DNA of 64,000 nt. Origin: Sinorhizobium meliloti 4H41 (GTDB taxonomy: Bacteria; Pseudomonadota; Alphaproteobacteria; Rhizobiales; Rhizobiaceae). Below the pieces are notes generated by a model, which was not told where the DNA came from, did not search any database, and saw only the letters and a list, made by a program, of their open reading frames with translations. Shown here one piece after another: positions 26,370 to 35,390 of this stretch. Each line of letters opens with the position of its first letter. The stretch's first letter is position 1. The translations under genes and the position numbers were made by a program. The DNA is taken from the NCBI RefSeq assembly GCF_000375585.1, contig NZ_AQWP01000002.1, positions 1 to 64,000 of the forward strand. The letters run 5' to 3'.

Positions 26370-26831
26370 ATGGCTGGCTTGGATGCTATCGATCGTTCGA
26401 TTCTGCGCATTCTGCAGCAGGATGGCCGAATCTCGAACGCCGACCTCGCAGGAAGGGTCGGCCTCTCGCCGTCCGCCTGTTCGCGGCGGGTCGATATTCT
26501 CGAAAAGTCCGGGACGATCGCCGGTTACCATGCGCGCATCGCCCACAAGGCGCTCGACTACAAGATCATGGTCATCGTGCATATTTCGCTCTCCGGGCAG
26601 TTCGCCAAGACGCTTGCGGAGTTCGAAGCCGCGGTGAAGCTCTGCCCCAATGTGCTCGTTTGCTACCTGATGTCCGGGGAATACGACTATATCCTGCGCG
26701 TGGCAGCGAAGGATCTGGAGGACTATGAACGCATCCATCGCGACTGGCTTTCGGCGCTGCCGCATGTGGTAAAGATCAATTCGAGTTTTTCGCTGCGCGA
26801 GGTCATCGACCGCCCCAATGTCGGCATCTGA
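26370..26831 (+). CDS. Lrp/AsnC-family regulator (AldR-like)
   Basis: A 153-residue protein: N-terminal winged HTH (DAIDRSILRILQQDGRISNA followed by LAGRVGLSPSACSRRVDILE) and a C-terminal RAM ligand domain (YLMSGEYDYILRVAAKDLED). The start ATG 26370 follows GAAGGTGCGA. It is divergent from ald and probably controls it in response to alanine or another amino acid. Confidence 0.92.
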   Translation: MAGLDAIDRSILRILQQDGRISNADLAGRVGLSPSACSRRVDILEKSGTIAGYHARIAHKALDYKIMVIVHISLSGQFAKTLAEFEAAVKLCPNVLVCYLMSGEYDYILRVAAKDLEDYERIHRDWLSALPHVVKINSSFSLREVIDRPNVGI

Positions 26832-26950
26832 GACCGTGATCCGCCGAGACGCGGCGGCAACCCTGTCTGCAAAAATCAGCCGCTTTGCGTAGCCCGGCCA
26901 TTCCGCCATAGTTACGCTTATCTGAACGCGCTTTCGAGGGGAGATCACCG

Positions 26951-28924
26951 ATGACCGTTTTGCATCCCATTTCGCGCCGGACCCTGCTCGGCGGTCTTGC
27001 CGCCACGTCGGCATGTGTCGTGCTGCATCCCTTCGCGACCCGCGCCGCTGCAAACCAGGCGCATCTCAGGATCATGGAAACCACGGACCTGCACGTCCAT
27101 GTCTTTCCCTACGATTACTATGCCGACAAGCCGAACGATACGCTCGGCCTGGCGCGCACCGCTTCGATCGTCGACGCCATCCGCGCCGAGGCGACGAACG
27201 CGATCCTCGTCGACAATGGCGATTTTCTTCAGGGAAATCCGATGGGCGATTACATCGCCTACAAGCGCGGCATGAAGGAAGGCGACATGCATCCGGTCAT
27301 CGCCGCGATGAACGTACTCGGCTACGACTGCGGCACGCTGGGCAATCACGAGTTCAATTACGGCCTGGACTTCATGTTCAATGTGATCAACGGCGCAAAC
27401 TTTCCGACCGTCTGCGCCAATCTGACCAATGGCGCCATGGCCGCCGCCCCGCGCCAGGACAAGCTCTTTCTCAAGCCCTATGTGATCCTCGATCGGAAAG
27501 TTAAGGACGGGGCCGGTCAGGAACATCCGATCCGCATCGGCCTCATCGGGTTCGTGCCGCCGCAGATCATGACCTGGGACGCCAAGAACCTGGAAGGCAA
27601 GGCGAATGCGCGCGATATCGTCAAGGCCGCGCAAGCCTGGGTGCCGCAGATGCGTGAGGAAGGTGCCGACATCGTCGTCGCTCTGTCCCATTCCGGCATA
27701 GGGCAGCAGGCCTATGCCGAAAATCTCGAAAACGCGTCCGTACCGCTGGCGGCAATCGAAGGTATCGACGCCATCGTCACCGGCCACAGCCACCTCGATT
27801 TTCCGGGACCCAAGTTCGACGGAACTCCGGGCGTCGACAATGCCAAAGGGTTGATTTCCGGAAAGCCCGGCGTCATGGGCGGCTTCTGGGGATCGCATCT
27901 CGGCCTCATCGATCTCCTGCTCGAACGCGACGGGGGTGAGTGGCGTGTGATCGGTTCGACAAGCGAGGCGAGGCCCATCTTTCGCCGGGAAGAAAAGAAG
28001 GTGATCGCCGAGGTCGGTGACAAGCCGGAAGTGCTGGCAGCCGCGCAGAAGGACCACGAAGCGACGCTCGCCTATGTCCGCACCCCCGTCGGCAAAACCT
28101 CGGCCCCGCTCTACTCCTATTTCGCGCTCGTCGCGGACGATCCGTCGGTGCAGATCGTGAGCCAGGCCCAGACCTGGTATATCCGCGACATGCTCAAGGA
28201 CACCGAGCACCGCGACCTGCCGGTCCTCTCCGCCGCGGCGCCGTTCAAGGCCGGCGGGCGCGGCGGCGCCGAGTACTATACGGATGTTCCAGCAGGCGAC
28301 ATCGCCATCAAGAACGTTGCCGACCTCTACCTCTATCCGAATACGGTGCAGGCGGTCGTCATCACCGGCGACGAGGTGCGCAACTGGCTCGAAATGTCCG
28401 CCGGCATCTTCAACCGGATTGCCCCGGGATCAGCCGATGCAAGCCTGATCAATGGCGACTTCCCTTCCTATAATTTCGACGTGATCGACGGGGTCACCTA
28501 CCAGATCGACCTGTCGCAGCCCGCGAAATACGACAAGGACGGCAACGTGGCGAACCCGGCGGCCAGCCGAATCCGCGACCTGAAGTTCGATGGCAAGCCG
28601 ATAGATCCCAAGCAGAGATTTGTCGTAGCGACCAACAACTACCGTGCCGGCGGCGGCGGCAATTTTCCGGGCATCACCGGCGACAAGGTCGTCTTCGTCG
28701 CGCCCGACACCAACCGTGACGTCATCGTGCGCTACATCGTCGAACAGGGAACGATCAACCCCTCTGCGGACGCGAACTGGACATTTGCGCCGCAGAAGGA
28801 CACGAGCGTGCTGTTCGATAGCGGTCCGAACGCGCGTCGATTCCTGGCAGAGGTCAAGGCGGTGAAGATCGAGGATGCAGGCGACGGCAGCGACGGTTTC
28901 GCCCGGTTCAGGATCAAGCTTTGA
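26951..28924 (+). CDS. cpdB: 2',3'-cyclic-nucleotide 2'-phosphodiesterase/3'-nucleotidase
   Basis: A 657-residue periplasmic bifunctional nucleotidase. It has a twin-arginine type signal (SRRTLLGGLAATSACVVLHP), then the metallophosphoesterase motifs TTDLHVHVFPYD, DNGDFLQGNP, GNHEFNYGLDF and TGHSHLDFPG, and a C-terminal 5'-nucleotidase domain (YNFDVIDGVTYQIDLSQPA, then NNYRAGGGGNFPG). It salvages extracellular nucleotides as nucleosides and phosphate. Preceded by AGGGGAGATC. Confidence 0.95.
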   Translation: MTVLHPISRRTLLGGLAATSACVVLHPFATRAAANQAHLRIMETTDLHVHVFPYDYYADKPNDTLGLARTASIVDAIRAEATNAILVDNGDFLQGNPMGDYIAYKRGMKEGDMHPVIAAMNVLGYDCGTLGNHEFNYGLDFMFNVINGANFPTVCANLTNGAMAAAPRQDKLFLKPYVILDRKVKDGAGQEHPIRIGLIGFVPPQIMTWDAKNLEGKANARDIVKAAQAWVPQMREEGADIVVALSHSGIGQQAYAENLENASVPLAAIEGIDAIVTGHSHLDFPGPKFDGTPGVDNAKGLISGKPGVMGGFWGSHLGLIDLLLERDGGEWRVIGSTSEARPIFRREEKKVIAEVGDKPEVLAAAQKDHEATLAYVRTPVGKTSAPLYSYFALVADDPSVQIVSQAQTWYIRDMLKDTEHRDLPVLSAAAPFKAGGRGGAEYYTDVPAGDIAIKNVADLYLYPNTVQAVVITGDEVRNWLEMSAGIFNRIAPGSADASLINGDFPSYNFDVIDGVTYQIDLSQPAKYDKDGNVANPAASRIRDLKFDGKPIDPKQRFVVATNNYRAGGGGNFPGITGDKVVFVAPDTNRDVIVRYIVEQGTINPSADANWTFAPQKDTSVLFDSGPNARRFLAEVKAVKIEDAGDGSDGFARFRIKL

Positions 28925-28929
28925 CTCGC

Positions 28930-28971
28930 GATGCGGGCGGAAAGCAGAACATGCTTTTCCTCATCCGGCTC
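28930..28971 (+). repeat. Degenerate palindromic intergenic repeat
   Basis: Begins GATGCGGGCGGAAAGCAG and ends CTTTTCCTCATCCGGCTC, immediately after the cpdB stop. The same layout in inverse orientation is at 55057-55103. Short GC-rich repeats of this form are frequent between Sinorhizobium genes. Confidence 0.55.
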
Positions 28972-29018
28972 GGCTTGTTTGATTGCGTGATCCCTGTGCT
29001 CGTCACAGGTACCGGACG

Positions 29019-29339
29019 TCAGACTGGCCGGGACTGAGCGTCGTCGGAAAAAAGGGCCGCGCGCTGCTCGTCGATGATCTGCCGTCCCTTGCGCAGCGCC
29101 GAGTCGATGGCGTCCTGCTCGGAGGTGAAGAGATCTGCCCGGATGAAGCTGCGGACTTTCGTTGCACCGTCCGGCATCGATTTTTCGATGCTGCCCGCAA
29201 GCCGGTACTGCGACCCCTCGCGCTGAGGCGTCGCGCGGATTACGCAATCCGCATAGTTCTCGGACTTGCCTGCCGCAGGCTGCGCCTGCGTTTCAGAGCC
29301 GCCGGAGCGACCGAATAATTTCGAGAAAAACGATGCCAT
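29019..29339 (-). CDS. HlyU-family protein
   Basis: A 106-residue member of the HlyU/DUF family: MASFFSKLFGRSGGSETQAQ, then ENYADCVIRATPQREGSQYR, AGSIEK and FIRADLFTSEQDAIDSALRK. The fold is known from Vibrio HlyU-like (not ArsR) proteins annotated as transcriptional activators; its role in rhizobia is unknown. Convergent with cpdB. Confidence 0.82.
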   Translation of the reverse strand: MASFFSKLFGRSGGSETQAQPAAGKSENYADCVIRATPQREGSQYRLAGSIEKSMPDGATKVRSFIRADLFTSEQDAIDSALRKGRQIIDEQRAALFSDDAQSRPV

Positions 29340-29416
29340 GTCTCACAGTTAGCTGTGCTCGCCGGCCCTGTCAAAGCGAAAATTGGTGAACCCGGCGCCG
29401 GCCACTTGCCGCCTTG

Positions 29417-30667
29417 TCAAATGACGAAGTTGGCCAGCATCTCGTTCTCGGTGATATCCTGGTAGCGCAGCCCCGCTGCATCGAAACGCTGTTTGAGGAC
29501 GGGAAAATTCTCGGCGTGCTTCGTCTCGATACCGATAAGCACCGAGCCGAAGTTTCGGGCCGATTTTTTCAGATATTCGAACCGGGCGATGTCGTCCTCC
29601 TCTCCCAGGAGACCGAGGAAATCGCGAAGCGCGCCCGGGCGCTGCGCCATCCGCAGGATGAAGTATTTCTTGAGCCCGGCATGGCGCATGGCCCGCTCCT
29701 TCACGTCCGGCAGGCGCTCGAAGTCGAAATTGCCACCGGAAACGACCGCTACGACGATCTTGCCTTCGAGACTGTCGCGGCCAAGCGCTTCCAGTGCGGT
29801 GACTGCAAGCGCGCCGGCCGGTTCGAGAACAACGCCCTCGACATTGAGCATTTCGGTGATCGTCAGGCAGATCGCATTCTCCGGCAGCAGCAACACCTGC
29901 TCCGGCGAAAATCTCCGGAGCGCAGCAAAGTTCAGGTCGCCGATCCGTGCAACCGCCGCGCCATCGACGAAATTGTCCACCTGGTCGAGCGTAACGACGC
30001 TGCCGAGTTCCAGGCTGCGCCTGAAGCTCGGCGCCCCCTCCGGTTCACAGAACAGAAAGCGATCGGCCGAGAGGCTGTCGCCCAAATAGCCGGTCACGCC
30101 CGCGGCCAGGCCGCCCCCGCCGACGGGCAGGACGACGAGATCGGCGACGAGGCCGGCGGGCAATTGGTCGGCTATCTCCGCTGCAACCGTGGCCTGGCCT
30201 TCGATGATATCCTCATGGTCGAAGGGCGGGACCATGACGCCGCCGATCGCTTCCACATGCTCGCGCGCCGCCTTGTAGCATTGATCGAATATATCGCCGA
30301 CGAGGCGGATCGTGATGAATTCGGCCCCGAACATGCGCGTCTTGTCGATCTTCTGCTGGGGCGTCGTCACCGGCATGAAGACGACGCCGGGAACGCCGAA
30401 GTGACGGCAGACGAAGGCAAAGCCCTGAGCGTGATTGCCTGCGGACGCGCAAACGAAGGTCTTCCCGGCCGCTCCGGAGCCGAGCGACTTGCGGAAGAAA
30501 TTGAAGGCGCCGCGGATCTTGTAGGAGCGCACCGGCGAAAGGTCCTCGCGCTTCAGGAAGACGGTCGCCCCATAGCGCGCGCTCAGGTGCTCGTTGAGCT
30601 GAAGCGGCGTCGGCGGAAAGATTTCGCGCATTGCCGCTGCCGCTTTTTCAACATCCTGCTTCATCAC
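29417..30667 (-). CDS. ilvA: Threonine dehydratase (threonine ammonia-lyase)
   Basis: A 416-residue PLP enzyme deaminating threonine to 2-oxobutanoate. The PLP lysine is in SPVRSYKIRGAFNF (K about 59), the phosphate loop is PVGGGGLAAGV, and the C-terminus has one ACT-like regulatory domain (FLGLLGEEDDIARFEYLKKS). The single regulatory domain resembles the shorter IlvA class. Divergent from trkH. Confidence 0.94.
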   Translation of the reverse strand: MMKQDVEKAAAAMREIFPPTPLQLNEHLSARYGATVFLKREDLSPVRSYKIRGAFNFFRKSLGSGAAGKTFVCASAGNHAQGFAFVCRHFGVPGVVFMPVTTPQQKIDKTRMFGAEFITIRLVGDIFDQCYKAAREHVEAIGGVMVPPFDHEDIIEGQATVAAEIADQLPAGLVADLVVLPVGGGGLAAGVTGYLGDSLSADRFLFCEPEGAPSFRRSLELGSVVTLDQVDNFVDGAAVARIGDLNFAALRRFSPEQVLLLPENAICLTITEMLNVEGVVLEPAGALAVTALEALGRDSLEGKIVVAVVSGGNFDFERLPDVKERAMRHAGLKKYFILRMAQRPGALRDFLGLLGEEDDIARFEYLKKSARNFGSVLIGIETKHAENFPVLKQRFDAAGLRYQDITENEMLANFVI

Positions 30668-30824
30668 GTGACTTCACCCGTTGAGTTTGCCGATTGCAGT
30701 CGCTATTGCACATTGCCGCGCCGGAGACCATCGATTTGACACGAATCGGTCACGCACGGCACTATCGCGCCCGCTTCGGGCGATCGCCGGCCCACCGACA
30801 AACCGCTTGCAGGAAATCAAGAGC

Positions 30825-32279
30825 TTGAACGCGAATCTGATCCGGCATGCTGTCCATCTCGCGGCGATCCTGGGGCTCTATCTCTCCGGCGCGATGCTGA
30901 TTCCGGCTCTGGTCGATCTCTATTACGGCCATGCGGACTGGCAGGTCTTTGCCGTGACGGCCTTCATGACGGGCGCAATCTCGTCGACGACGTTCATGGC
31001 GACACGCGCAGGTCCTCCGCCCTTCTCGAAGAAATTCGGCTTCCTGGTGGTGAACGTCCTGTGGATCGTGTTTTCGATCGTCGGCGCCATTCCACTCTGG
31101 CTTTCCTCGGTGAATCTGGATTTCGCCCAGGCCCTGTTCGAGTCCGTGTCGGCGGTAACGACGACCGGCTCGACCGTAATCGTCGGGCTCGATGATGCGC
31201 CGCCCGGCCTCCTGCTCTGGCGGTCGCTCCTGAGCTGGTTCGGCGGCATAGGCATCGTCGTTCTCGGCCTGTTTATCATTCCCTATCTGCGTGTCGGCGG
31301 CATGTCCTTCTTCAAGATGGAATCCTCCGACACCAGCGACAAACCCTTTGCCCGGCTCGCAAGCTTCGGCCGCGCCTTCCTCGTCGTGTACGTATCGATA
31401 ACTCTGCTGTGCGCGATCTGCTACGCCATGCTCGGGATGAACAGGTTCGACGCGATCAACCACGCGATGACGACCGTCGCCACGGGCGGCTTTTCGACTC
31501 ACGATGCATCATTCGGCTACTTTTCCAGCATTCCCCTGCTCTGGGTCAGCACGTTCTTCATGACGCTCTGCAGCCTGCCCTTCTCCATCCTGATCGTGCT
31601 CGTCGTGCGCGGACGGCTGGACGCGCTTCGCGATCCTCAGATCATCGTATTTCTGGGCTATCTCACGGCATTCTCGGTCGCGGTTGCCGCCTATCACCGG
31701 CTCGCGAACGGCGTCGAGTTCCACCTGGCGCTTACCTATGCCTTCTTCAATATCACGTCGATACTGTCGACCACGGGCTATGCGAGCGAAGACTACAATC
31801 TTTGGGGACCATTCGTGGTCATGGTCGCGTTCATATGCACCTTCATCGGCGGTTGTTCCGGCTCGACGGCGGGCGGCATGAAGGCCTACAGGTTCGTCGT
31901 TCTCTTCAACGCCATTCGGTCTGCCCTGAACAAGCTCGTCTACCCGAATGCGATTTATGCGGTCCGGTACGGGAAGAATACGGTCGACGCGGACGTGCAG
32001 CGCGCCATCCTGCTGTTCTTCATCACCTATATCCTGCTCTGGGTCTTCGGCAGTCTGGTCATGGGCGCCCTTGGCTATGATCTCGTCACGGCCGTGTCGG
32101 CCGTCATCACGTGCCTCTCCAATGTCGGCCCCGGCCTCGGCAGCCTTATCGGCCCTGCGGGCAATTTCTCGACACTCCAGGATCCCGAGCTCTATCTGCT
32201 GTCGCTGATGATGCTGCTCGGGCGTCTGGAGGTCCTGACCGTCCTCGTCGTGCTCACTCCGATCTTCTGGAAGCAGTAA
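30825..32279 (+). CDS. trkH: Trk potassium uptake channel subunit TrkH
   Basis: A 484-residue polytopic inner-membrane K+ transporter with four P-loop repeats. Filter-like segments include VSAVTTTGSTVI, MTTVATGGFSTHD, ITSILSTTGYASED and ITCLSNVGPGLG. I chose the TTG at 30825 with AGGA at 30811 upstream; this gives the usual TrkH length and starts just before the first helix. An upstream ATG at 30681 adds 48 unlikely residues. No trkA lies nearby. Confidence 0.93.
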   Translation: MNANLIRHAVHLAAILGLYLSGAMLIPALVDLYYGHADWQVFAVTAFMTGAISSTTFMATRAGPPPFSKKFGFLVVNVLWIVFSIVGAIPLWLSSVNLDFAQALFESVSAVTTTGSTVIVGLDDAPPGLLLWRSLLSWFGGIGIVVLGLFIIPYLRVGGMSFFKMESSDTSDKPFARLASFGRAFLVVYVSITLLCAICYAMLGMNRFDAINHAMTTVATGGFSTHDASFGYFSSIPLLWVSTFFMTLCSLPFSILIVLVVRGRLDALRDPQIIVFLGYLTAFSVAVAAYHRLANGVEFHLALTYAFFNITSILSTTGYASEDYNLWGPFVVMVAFICTFIGGCSGSTAGGMKAYRFVVLFNAIRSALNKLVYPNAIYAVRYGKNTVDADVQRAILLFFITYILLWVFGSLVMGALGYDLVTAVSAVITCLSNVGPGLGSLIGPAGNFSTLQDPELYLLSLMMLLGRLEVLTVLVVLTPIFWKQ

Positions 32280-32365
32280 CAGCCGCCGCCCGGCTTCAGC
32301 CTTGCCTTGACTTGGGGTGCCAAATACCGAAAGCTCAGAGCGATCGGGCATTCTGGAAAAGCGCG

Positions 32366-32956
32366 ATGCCGAAATACCTGCTCCTGCTGGCGGCCCTCAC
32401 GAACGCCACCGTCATGCTTGCCGACACGCAGGCAGAGGCGGGTCCGCTTGCCGACGCCGCGGCGAAGGCCGAACAGCAGGCGAGCTCCGGCGATGCCGCC
32501 GGCGCGCAGGAAACCTTGCGCAAGGCCGTGAGCGACTTTTCGCAGACCCTTCCCTTCTCCATCGGCAAGGCGGTTTTCGTCACAGAAGCACCGGCGGGCT
32601 TTGCAATGTACGAGCCGCGGCCCGACCCCGTATTCGAAGCCGGCGAAACGCTCATATCCTATGTCGAGCCCGTGGGACTTACCTGGAAGGAAGCAAGCGA
32701 CGAGGGCAAGCTCGAGACACGCTTCACGGTCGACTTCGACATCCTGAACCCGAAGGGAGAGGTGCTCGCCAGCCAGAAGGCGTTCGGCGACTTCACCTTC
32801 AAGGGCTATCAGCGCAACCAGGAAATCTATGCGACGCTGAGGATCGACGTCGCCGGGGCGCCATCCGGGAACTATGTGCTGCGCTACCGCTTCAACGACA
32901 CCAACAGCGGCAGAAGCGCAAGCGTCGATCAGCCGTTCGAGATCTCCGGCTCTTGA
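32366..32956 (+). CDS. Secreted protein, unknown function
   Basis: A 196-residue protein with a signal peptide (MPKYLLLLAALTNATVMLAD, cleavage about residue 25). The mature part starts with an Ala/Gln-rich helix (ADAAAKAEQQASSGDAAGAQ) and continues as a beta-rich domain (RFTVDFDILNPKGEVLASQK, YVLRYRFNDTNSGRSASVDQ). Such proteins occur widely in Rhizobiales as conserved hypotheticals. 86 bp downstream of trkH, so possibly read from it. Confidence 0.8.
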   Translation: MPKYLLLLAALTNATVMLADTQAEAGPLADAAAKAEQQASSGDAAGAQETLRKAVSDFSQTLPFSIGKAVFVTEAPAGFAMYEPRPDPVFEAGETLISYVEPVGLTWKEASDEGKLETRFTVDFDILNPKGEVLASQKAFGDFTFKGYQRNQEIYATLRIDVAGAPSGNYVLRYRFNDTNSGRSASVDQPFEISGS

Positions 32957-33256
32957 GAGTTGCCGGTCTCAGCCAGTAGCACGCCGGAATCGGAGGGCGG
33001 AGCACTTGGCTGGTGGGAGAATCTGGCGGTTCTGTTGCGGACGACGGGACGGACTGCCGGGGCCCGCGCGGGTGAGTCGCGCGTAGTTTTCGAGTTGGTG
33101 GGCAATAGCCCGGTTTTAACCCCGTCTAACCGGCCGCCGCTGATCTCGGCGCGACCGCCCACCATTCCGGAGCCGGAGTCGAAACACCCGTTTCCACCCC
33201 ATTGCAGCCATCCGAACCTGCTCGCGCCATGGCGCAACTCGGCCCTAAGCGGACGT
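32957..33256. other. 300-bp gap, nothing recognisable
   Basis: Open frames are present on both strands but with no ribosome site, family match or conserved motif. No tRNA, terminator with U-tract or strong repeat seen. Confidence 0.4.
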
Positions 33257-33505
33257 CTAGAACCAATATTGTTTCATCCGTGTCAGGAAATTGACCGTCG
33301 TCACGGGGAAGTCGGAGGCGTCACCGATGACGGAATCAATGCCGCAGCGTGGGCAAAGAGCGGTGCGGTCATCGTCCACCCAATCATCAATCTCGTTAGG
33401 TGGGAAGGTTGAGCAGCAGTAGAAGCAGCCACAGAGTGAACTCGTTTCGATTTCCGCTCGATGGTTAGCACTATGCTTGTGCGCTAGGGCGATATCGTCT
33501 TCCAT
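33257..33505 (-). CDS. Small zinc-ribbon-like cytoplasmic protein
   Basis: An 82-residue protein with two CxxC pairs (SLCGCFYCCSTF near residue 25 and ALCPRCGIDSVIGD near 50). The motif A-L-C-P-x-C-G-I-D-S-V-I-G-D followed by a C-terminal FLTRMKQYWF is shared by a family of short conserved bacterial proteins called cytoplasmic protein; function unknown. Stands alone in a low-coding stretch. Confidence 0.75.
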   Translation of the reverse strand: MEDDIALAHKHSANHRAEIETSSLCGCFYCCSTFPPNEIDDWVDDDRTALCPRCGIDSVIGDASDFPVTTVNFLTRMKQYWF

Positions 33506-33811
33506 AAACTACCATTATTTAAGCGTATTGGGCGTTGTCCAGTGGTGGCTTACTACGGCGCCTCAGCGACATGGCGGCAGTCGGCCCGAAGCGGAGTGCC
33601 AATTCGTTGCGCGGACACAGCAGGTTTGCGCCCGCCATTCAGCCATTCGATCAACTCGGTCAGGCGCCTGCAAGCAGCCGGTCCGCTTCTTGTTCTTGGA
33701 CTTGTTATCGCACGGCAAAAGTCAGATGACCGCGTCTCAATGACTCCCTCCCTAGGCCAGTGCCACCACGTGGAGCCTGATTTTCCTTTTTAGCTATGAT
33801 GATCGGATACT
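33506..33811. other. 306-bp gap, nothing recognisable
   Basis: No supported gene or RNA. Codon use of the open frames is unlike the neighbours; the stretch may be debris of a former insertion, but no IS end or transposase motif is visible. Confidence 0.35.
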
Positions 33812-34531
33812 TTAGGCCGCGCTCCTCCCGACCGATCCACCGCCGTCCACGAACAGGGTTTGCCCGGTGATGAAGCCCGCGTCGTCCGAGAGCAGGAAGG
33901 CGATGGCCGCGGCGATCTCCTCCGGCTTACCGAGGCGCCGCATCGGGATCATCGACAGGAACCGCCCCTCGGCCTCGCTTCCGGCCGGCGTGTTGCGCCG
34001 GAACATCTCCGTTTCCACCGGGCCCGGCGCCACCGCATTGACCGTAATGCCGGTCTCTGCCAGTTCCACCGCCCAGGTGCGCGTAAGGCTGTTGACCGCC
34101 GCCTTTGCGGCCGCATAGCCGCTGCGCAGCGGGGTCCCGGTAGTCACCAGGCTGGTGATGTTGACGATCCTGCCCCAACCTTTCGCCCGCATTGCGGGGA
34201 GAATTGCCTGCGCCGTCTGGATTGTCGGATGAATATTGACGCGCAGCATCTCCTCCACATCAGCGAGGTCGATTTCGCCGACCGGGTGCAGCCGGGCCAA
34301 CCCGACATTGTTGACGACGCCGTCGAAGGAATAGCGCTGCGCGAGATCAGCGAAGGCCTGACCCGACGCCTTGCTGTCATCGAGGTCGATCGAGACAAGC
34401 GTGCCGGGGAAGTCGGGATCCTGACCGCGAGCGATGCCGACGACATGGTGGCCAGCGGCAGCGAGCCGGTTCGAGAGCGCACGGCCGATGCCCTTGCTTG
34501 CGCCAGTAATGAGAAATGTCCGTTCGGTCAT
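33812..34531 (-). CDS. Short-chain dehydrogenase/reductase
   Basis: A 239-residue classical SDR: TGASKGIG at residues 8-15, NNVG in place of NNAG, S-Y-K at NITSLVTTGTPLRSGYAAAK, and the C-terminal DAGFITGQTLFVDGGGSVG typical of FabG-like members. R at IARGQD favours NADP(H). It follows the TetR gene by 41 bp on the same strand, so it is probably under the control of the TetR operators upstream. Confidence 0.9.
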   Translation of the reverse strand: MTERTFLITGASKGIGRALSNRLAAAGHHVVGIARGQDPDFPGTLVSIDLDDSKASGQAFADLAQRYSFDGVVNNVGLARLHPVGEIDLADVEEMLRVNIHPTIQTAQAILPAMRAKGWGRIVNITSLVTTGTPLRSGYAAAKAAVNSLTRTWAVELAETGITVNAVAPGPVETEMFRRNTPAGSEAEGRFLSMIPMRRLGKPEEIAAAIAFLLSDDAGFITGQTLFVDGGGSVGRSAA

Positions 34532-34572
34532 AGTAATTTCCTGAGCAGTTTGATGGTAAAAAGCGGCGTCGA

Positions 34573-35211
34573 CTAGGAAGCGCGGTGCTTAGATTCTCTT
34601 ATCGACGCGGCGGCAGGCGCTGCGAGCGGCGGTAGGCCTAGCAGTGCGAGCGTCTGTCCGACCGCGCCCGTTAGCAGCGGCCTTTCCGGGCGGACCCGCG
34701 CGAGAACCCGCACGCCCGAGAGCACCGCCAGCAGTTGACGCGCGGCATCCTTGGCCGAGTGGGCACGGGAAATGTCTCCGCATTCCTGCCCAGCTGTGAC
34801 GCGGCTGCGGAAGAATTCTTCGATCAGATTCAACTCACGCGCTATGCTGCTGCGGAATTCAGCGTCCTCTGACGAGGCCTCCAGAGCGGAGTTCACCAGC
34901 ATGCAGCCTCGCTGCAGGGCGTCCCCCAAGGATCGCTCGATCGTGTCCTCGAAGAACCCGGTGATCGCTTGTCCTGGCGAGGCTGTCGCTTCGAGATGCG
35001 CCATCTTCTCGCGCAGCCGGTTGAGATAATGGTCGAGAGCGCGCCGGAAGAGTCCGCGTTTGTCGCCGAAGGCGGCGTACATGCTGGAAGGCGTCAGACC
35101 TGTCCGGGCGGTCAGTTCCCTGGTCGACGTCGCCTTGTAACCCCTGGTCCAGAAAATGTCGCTCGCCGCATTGAGGACCGCCTCCTCGTCGAATTCGCGT
35201 GGTCTTGCCAT
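34573..35211 (-). CDS. TetR-family regulator
   Basis: A 212-residue repressor. The N-terminal HTH runs from MARPREFDEEAVLNAASDIF through GYKATSTRELTARTGLTPSS (residues 1-50), followed by an all-helical ligand domain of the TetR_C (YxaF/AcrR) type. The ATG at 35211 opens the conserved RPREFD start. Two operator-like palindromes lie 25-76 bp upstream, so it probably autoregulates and represses the SDR gene behind it. Confidence 0.9.
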   Translation of the reverse strand: MARPREFDEEAVLNAASDIFWTRGYKATSTRELTARTGLTPSSMYAAFGDKRGLFRRALDHYLNRLREKMAHLEATASPGQAITGFFEDTIERSLGDALQRGCMLVNSALEASSEDAEFRSSIARELNLIEEFFRSRVTAGQECGDISRAHSAKDAARQLLAVLSGVRVLARVRPERPLLTGAVGQTLALLGLPPLAAPAAASIRESKHRAS

Positions 35212-35235
35212 CAGCCCATCCAGAAAATACGTGCG

Positions 35236-35286
35236 ATATGGAGCATGTGCTCCATATTCTTTGGCGAAAGTGGAGCATTTGCTCCA
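35236..35286. promoter_or_regulatory. Twin palindromic operators for the TetR-type regulator
   Basis: Operator 1: ATATGGAGCA-tg-TGCTCCATAT (35236-35257), a perfect 10-bp inverted repeat. Operator 2: TGGAGCA-tt-TGCTCCA (35271-35286), perfect 7-bp arms. Their centres are 32 bp apart, about three helical turns, so two dimers could bind on the same face. They sit directly upstream of the TetR gene. Confidence 0.8.
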
Positions 35287-35390
35287 TAATGTCAAGTAGT
35301 CAGGCGCCCATGTTTGCTCAATGCGCGGATGGGGGGAACGAGGCTGACTCGCAGGGTCAATGCCGACGGGACAGCCGGGAGGTTATGGTG

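Noticed and set aside
26945..28210. 421-codon open frame on minus opposite cpdB
   Set aside because: Antisense shadow of a highly biased gene; no ribosome site or motif.
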